64,000 bases of DNA, from assembly GCA_017525605.1 (NCBI GenBank), contig JAFXSM010000018.1:1-64000 (forward strand). Reading direction: 5' to 3'. Below are positions 60,682 to 64,000 of the stretch, one piece after another. Under the pieces are notes generated by a model, which worked only from the letters and a program-made list of their open reading frames with translations, ran no database searches and had not been told where the DNA came from. The position numbers and the translations under genes are program-made. This DNA comes from Treponema sp. GTDB lineage: Bacteria; Spirochaetota; Spirochaetia; Treponematales; Treponemataceae. Numbering within the stretch: position 1 is the first letter of the stretch; every line of letters begins with the position of its first letter.

Positions 60682-62895
60682 ATGAAAAAAATATTTTCGA
60701 TTATTACATCGTTGCTCCTTTCAAGTTTCGTAATTTCTTGCGGGGTTGACTCAGGGTCAGGGGAAGCGGAGCTTGAAGGAATAAAAATAGATTCTTCTGG
60801 CGCGAAGACATATTTTTATTCGGGCGATACTTTCACTGCTTCCGGCCTTGTAGTTAGGACGAGCTACACGGACGGCTCGACCAAAAAAGTCGCCTTGAAA
60901 AACTGCTCGTTCTCTATGGACAGCCAGTCTGTCACTCTAGGCTCTACCGTGTTTTCAGACGAGCAGAAGGGAACACACTCTGTGACGGTCTCATACAAAG
61001 GCTATTCTCAGAATTATTCGATATATGTTGTGGATTCCTCAAAATACGCGGAGAACACACCAACATTCCTTGACAATTACGTTTCGATTGCATCCTGGAG
61101 CAACAGGGACAAGTGGAACCTTTCGAACACGCACGACCCGACTGTGTTCAAATGGACAGACGGCTATTATTACATGTTCGGAACTGATGCAAGCTACGGA
61201 AACGCACATGACAGCGCGACTACCGGAAAGCATTTTTTCGGAAAGAGAAGCGTTGACCTTGTGAACTGGGAATATGTGAACGGCGTTATGGACGAGGCAC
61301 CTGACTGGGTTGTCACGAAGCTCAATGAATTCCGTTCGGCACAGGGGCTTTCCTCAATTGCGAAAAGCGATATCTCGTTCGGGTTCTGGGCACCATGCGC
61401 AAGGGTCGTTTCCGTGAACGGAACTAAAAAAGTCCGAATGTATTATTCAATCGTTGTTGACAACTACATCGGGAACGGAAAATCCGCGACAGACACAGCG
61501 AACTTCGACAATACTTGGAGCGAGAGGGCATTCATCGGCGTGACCGAATCGACGAATCCTTCTGGCGGACCTTCTGCGTGGGAAGACAAGGGATTCGTGG
61601 TCTGCTCTTCTTCCGACAAAGGCAAGGACGGATACTCACGCTCAAGCCTTACAGATTACGACGCGTATTTCTACTTCAATGCAATCGACCCATCATATTT
61701 TATTGATGACGACGAAACGCATTGGCTCGTTTACGGAAGCTGGCACTCAGGATTCGCCCTTGTCAGAATCAATCCCTCAACCGGAAAAGTTGCCGCTGTT
61801 GATGGGACTGATTATTTGAGCGGAAATGTCACCGGCGACTTTGAGATGGGCTATCCATGGTCGCCGAACGGAACTAGCGATGACAAGAAACCGGAGGAGC
61901 TGATTTCTCAGGGATATGGAACTCGGATTTTCAAGAAAGCGGACAAGCACGGCAACGAAAGCCGATGGCAGCCGACTGAAGGACCTGAGCTTGTGAAGTA
62001 CGACGGCAAATATTGGCTCTTCTTCGCGAATCTCGGTCTTGACGTTCCGTACCACACCCGTGTTGTTTGTGCCGACAGCGTCACTGGACCTTACAAGACA
62101 ATAAGCGGCGGCGATGTCCTCAGCGAAAACATCACCGGAATGTATCCTCTCGTAACCCACCCGTACAAATTCCTTGACGAAGAGCCTGCTTCCGACGGTT
62201 ACGGCTCTTGCTACGGCTGGGTCGGAATAAGCCACTGCGCGATTTTTGACGACGGTGCCGGAAACTATTTCTACATGAGCCAGCAGCGTCTTCCAAAAGG
62301 TGTCACAGGGCTTGGAGACAATTCGAATGCGCTTATGATGGGTGGTGTCCGCCGCATTATATGGAGTCCTACTGGTTCTTCCGTAAATGACAAATGGCCG
62401 ATGGTTCTTCCTGAACGCTATGGCGGTCTTCCTGCAAACTACAATCCTGACGAGAATGCTGCAGACGGGAAGATTGCCGCCAGCGAAATTACTGGAGCAT
62501 GGCAGCATATCAACCTCAGCTATGACGCGACGGAAAAAGGAAATATGGACGAGGCAGTTTCTCTTTCGTTCGAGTCAGAGTCTGAAGGCAGCAGTTCGGG
62601 CACGATAAAAGATTCTGAAAATGCTGCGTGGGGAACTTGGTCTTTCGATGCGGAATCTCAGACGATGACAATCACCCAGTCTGGAAAAAGCGCAGTCACT
62701 GTCTCCCTTGCCCGCGAGCTTGACTGGGAGAAAGTTCCCCGTGTCCCGACAATCGTTTACACGGGAGCGAACAACGCCAACACGAACGGCTACACCTATT
62801 GGGGAAAGAAAGGCGAGGCGACTTCTGCCACAATCACGGTGTCAAGAAGCGGCAATGTTTACACGATTTCGGCAACAGATTTGGGAGCGGTTTAA
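60682..62895 (+). CDS. Surface lipoprotein GH43 arabinanase with N-terminal Ig-like domain
   Basis: The lipoprotein signal is MKKIFSIITSLLLSSFVISC. A Big_3 Ig domain (residues 30-105, FTASGLVVRTSYTDGSTKKV) acts as a spacer. The GH43 propeller follows with Asp in NTHDPTVFKWTDGYYYMFGT, Asp in FNAIDPSYFIDDDETHWLVY and Glu in QPTEGPELVKYDGKYWLFFA. The last 130 residues (TGAWQHINLSYDATEKGNMD to YWGKKGEA) form the lipocalin-like barrel seen on endo-arabinanases. It is probably the enzyme that first attacks arabinan outside the cell. AGGAG is 9 bases before the start at 60682; the longer frame from 60610 overlaps the previous gene. Confidence 0.92.
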   Translation: MKKIFSIITSLLLSSFVISCGVDSGSGEAELEGIKIDSSGAKTYFYSGDTFTASGLVVRTSYTDGSTKKVALKNCSFSMDSQSVTLGSTVFSDEQKGTHSVTVSYKGYSQNYSIYVVDSSKYAENTPTFLDNYVSIASWSNRDKWNLSNTHDPTVFKWTDGYYYMFGTDASYGNAHDSATTGKHFFGKRSVDLVNWEYVNGVMDEAPDWVVTKLNEFRSAQGLSSIAKSDISFGFWAPCARVVSVNGTKKVRMYYSIVVDNYIGNGKSATDTANFDNTWSERAFIGVTESTNPSGGPSAWEDKGFVVCSSSDKGKDGYSRSSLTDYDAYFYFNAIDPSYFIDDDETHWLVYGSWHSGFALVRINPSTGKVAAVDGTDYLSGNVTGDFEMGYPWSPNGTSDDKKPEELISQGYGTRIFKKADKHGNESRWQPTEGPELVKYDGKYWLFFANLGLDVPYHTRVVCADSVTGPYKTISGGDVLSENITGMYPLVTHPYKFLDEEPASDGYGSCYGWVGISHCAIFDDGAGNYFYMSQQRLPKGVTGLGDNSNALMMGGVRRIIWSPTGSSVNDKWPMVLPERYGGLPANYNPDENAADGKIAASEITGAWQHINLSYDATEKGNMDEAVSLSFESESEGSSSGTIKDSENAAWGTWSFDAESQTMTITQSGKSAVTVSLARELDWEKVPRVPTIVYTGANNANTNGYTYWGKKGEATSATITVSRSGNVYTISATDLGAV

Positions 62896-62976
62896 CCGGC
62901 ATTCAGCCGCTTTCGGATTTGACATAAAAAATGGGGGAAGAATACTAACACACTGACCTCCAAACCTCCTTTTTTT

Positions 62977-63010
62977 GCCCGGCAGTTATCTCCGTTCTGC
63001 CGGGCTTTTT
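62977..63010 (+). terminator. Terminator of the arabinan lipoprotein operon
   Basis: Nine-bp GC-rich stem GCCCGGCAG/CTGCCGGGC with an 11-base loop, followed by TTTTTG. Confidence 0.92.
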
Positions 63011-63099
63011 GTTCACTTTTGAAAATAAAGTTTTAGAATATGTTCATTTTTATGTGGTATAATCTTTGCACTTAAAAAAGTCACAGAAAGCTGCAAAAA

Positions 63100-64000
63100 A
63101 TGGAAATAAAAAAAACAACATTCATCGCTTCTATCCTTGTATTCGTCATGTCGTGCGCGGTGGCGGTCACAGCGTGCATATTCATAATCGCCGGAAACAA
63201 AAAGGCGGAGAAGAAAAGCGAAAGGCTGATTCTCGGCTTCTCGCAGATTGGCTCGGAAAGCGCATGGAGGACGCGCAACACGCAGTCGATTTTCGAGGCG
63301 GCTGCGGAGAACGACATCCAGATTATCTTCGACGACGCGCAGCAGAAGCAGGAGAACCAGATAAAAGCAATCCGCTCGTTCATCATTTATCAAGTTGACG
63401 TAATCGCGTTCGTTCCGATTGTGGAGGACGGCTGGGATTCTGTCCTTCGCGAGGCGAAAAATGCCGGCATTCCCGTGATTCTCGTCGACAGGGAGATAAA
63501 TGCCGACAAGTCGCTGTACGCAGGTTTTTTGGGCGAGGATTCTCTTGAGGAAGGGCGGAAGGCTGCGAAATTCCTCATGGAAAAATGCACCGAGGACGAT
63601 TCCCCTGTCAACATCCTTGAAATCACGGGAACGGAGAACGCATCGATTGTGAAGGGCAGGGCGAAAGGGTTCCGCGAAACTTTAGGCGGCAGCAAAAAAT
63701 TCCGCATAATACATTCCGTTAGCGGCGATTTTCTCCGGTCGCGCGGAAAGGAAATTGCGGAGGACCTCATTCAATCTGCGAGGGATTCGGGGAATTTCAG
63801 GAACGACGCGCTTTATTTCGAGGGGCAGAGAATCGACGCTGTTTTCTCGCACAACGATTCGATGACGCTCGGCCTTCTCGATTCGTTCGCGAACTACGGA
63901 ATCAACCCTGAGGACACCGTAATCATCAGCATCGACGCGGAGCAGAAGTCGATTGACGCGCTAGTTGACGGAAAAATCGACTGCGTAATCGAATGCAACC
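63100..64000 (+). CDS. Membrane-anchored sugar-binding protein (YtfQ/RbsB type), 3'-partial
   Basis: The frame is open to the window end (300 codons visible). An N-terminal hydrophobic segment (FIASILVFVMSCAVAVTACI, FIIAG) may be an uncleaved anchor or, less likely, a lipoprotein signal. The type I periplasmic-binding fold is clear: LILGFSQIGSESAWRTRNTQ, IFDDAQQKQENQIKAIRSFI, DVIAFVPIVEDGWDSVLREA, AGIPVILVDREINADKSLYA, and DAVFSHNDSMTLGLLDSFAN. It is closest in pattern to the galactofuranose-binding YtfQ group. No Shine-Dalgarno site is obvious. Being anchored and separate from the ABC operon, it may feed a sensor kinase or a second pentose/furanose importer further right. Confidence 0.85.
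   Translation, partial: MEIKKTTFIASILVFVMSCAVAVTACIFIIAGNKKAEKKSERLILGFSQIGSESAWRTRNTQSIFEAAAENDIQIIFDDAQQKQENQIKAIRSFIIYQVDVIAFVPIVEDGWDSVLREAKNAGIPVILVDREINADKSLYAGFLGEDSLEEGRKAAKFLMEKCTEDDSPVNILEITGTENASIVKGRAKGFRETLGGSKKFRIIHSVSGDFLRSRGKEIAEDLIQSARDSGNFRNDALYFEGQRIDAVFSHNDSMTLGLLDSFANYGINPEDTVIISIDAEQKSIDALVDGKIDCVIECN

Overview
The window is a chromosomal segment from a Gram-negative saccharolytic bacterium, most probably a gut or rumen Treponema (Spirochaetota). The evidence is spirochaete-style lipoproteins, a FadL-type outer-membrane protein like those of treponemes, several chemoreceptor proteins, Rpn-type PD-(D/E)XK nucleases, a BspA-type leucine-rich repeat protein, and the absence of any TonB-dependent SusC/SusD pair despite a large glycan locus. 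The species assignment is inference from gene content only.

Layout. 1-5.9 kb: a 3'-truncated AAA-ATPase-like gene, tRNA-Gly(UCC), then a coupled set of a FIST sensor, a soluble methyl-accepting signalling protein and an unknown protein with a nuclease-like motif, followed by an NlpC/P60-like secreted protein that lacks its catalytic residues. 6-10 kb: ilvD, a YitT-family membrane protein and an SstT-like symporter. 10.1-17.4 kb: a lipase lipoprotein co-directional with a FadL-like barrel, a coiled-coil lipoprotein with 24-residue repeats, and a Cache-type chemoreceptor. 17.6-21.2 kb: an accessory patch with a gene remnant, two paralogous small helical proteins, a ViaA-like VWA protein and an Rpn nuclease between short direct repeats.

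21.2-62.9 kb is a large arabinan/L-arabinose utilisation locus, interrupted at 29.8-38.2 kb by an AT-rich accessory island. The left arm encodes cytoplasmic steps: two GH51 arabinofuranosidases, ribulokinase, arabinose isomerase, ribulose-5-phosphate epimerase and, divergently, a GH27 enzyme. The right arm encodes a winged-helix regulator, a secreted GH51, secreted, cytoplasmic and lipoprotein GH43 enzymes, a GH127 beta-L-arabinofuranosidase, an ABC importer without its ATPase, and a run of surface lipoproteins alternating with two paralogous outer-membrane barrels. A repeated operator built on ATATCAA half-sites precedes most transcription units of both arms, which ties them into one regulon. 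The proposed flow is: surface GH43 and lipoproteins bind and cut arabinan, the barrels admit oligomers, secreted GH51/GH127/GH43 trim them, the ABC importer takes them in, cytoplasmic GH51/GH43/GH27 release arabinose, and AraA/AraB/AraD deliver xylulose 5-phosphate.

The AT-rich island (29.8-38.2 kb) holds an AAA/DUF4143-like ATPase between short direct repeats, an XRE regulator, a lipoprotein, and a compact operon of a RipA-like membrane protein, a leucine-rich repeat membrane protein and two secreted proteins, one with eight SFxxG hexapeptide repeats. It is preceded by a chain of overlapping inverted repeats. The window ends inside a membrane-anchored sugar-binding protein.
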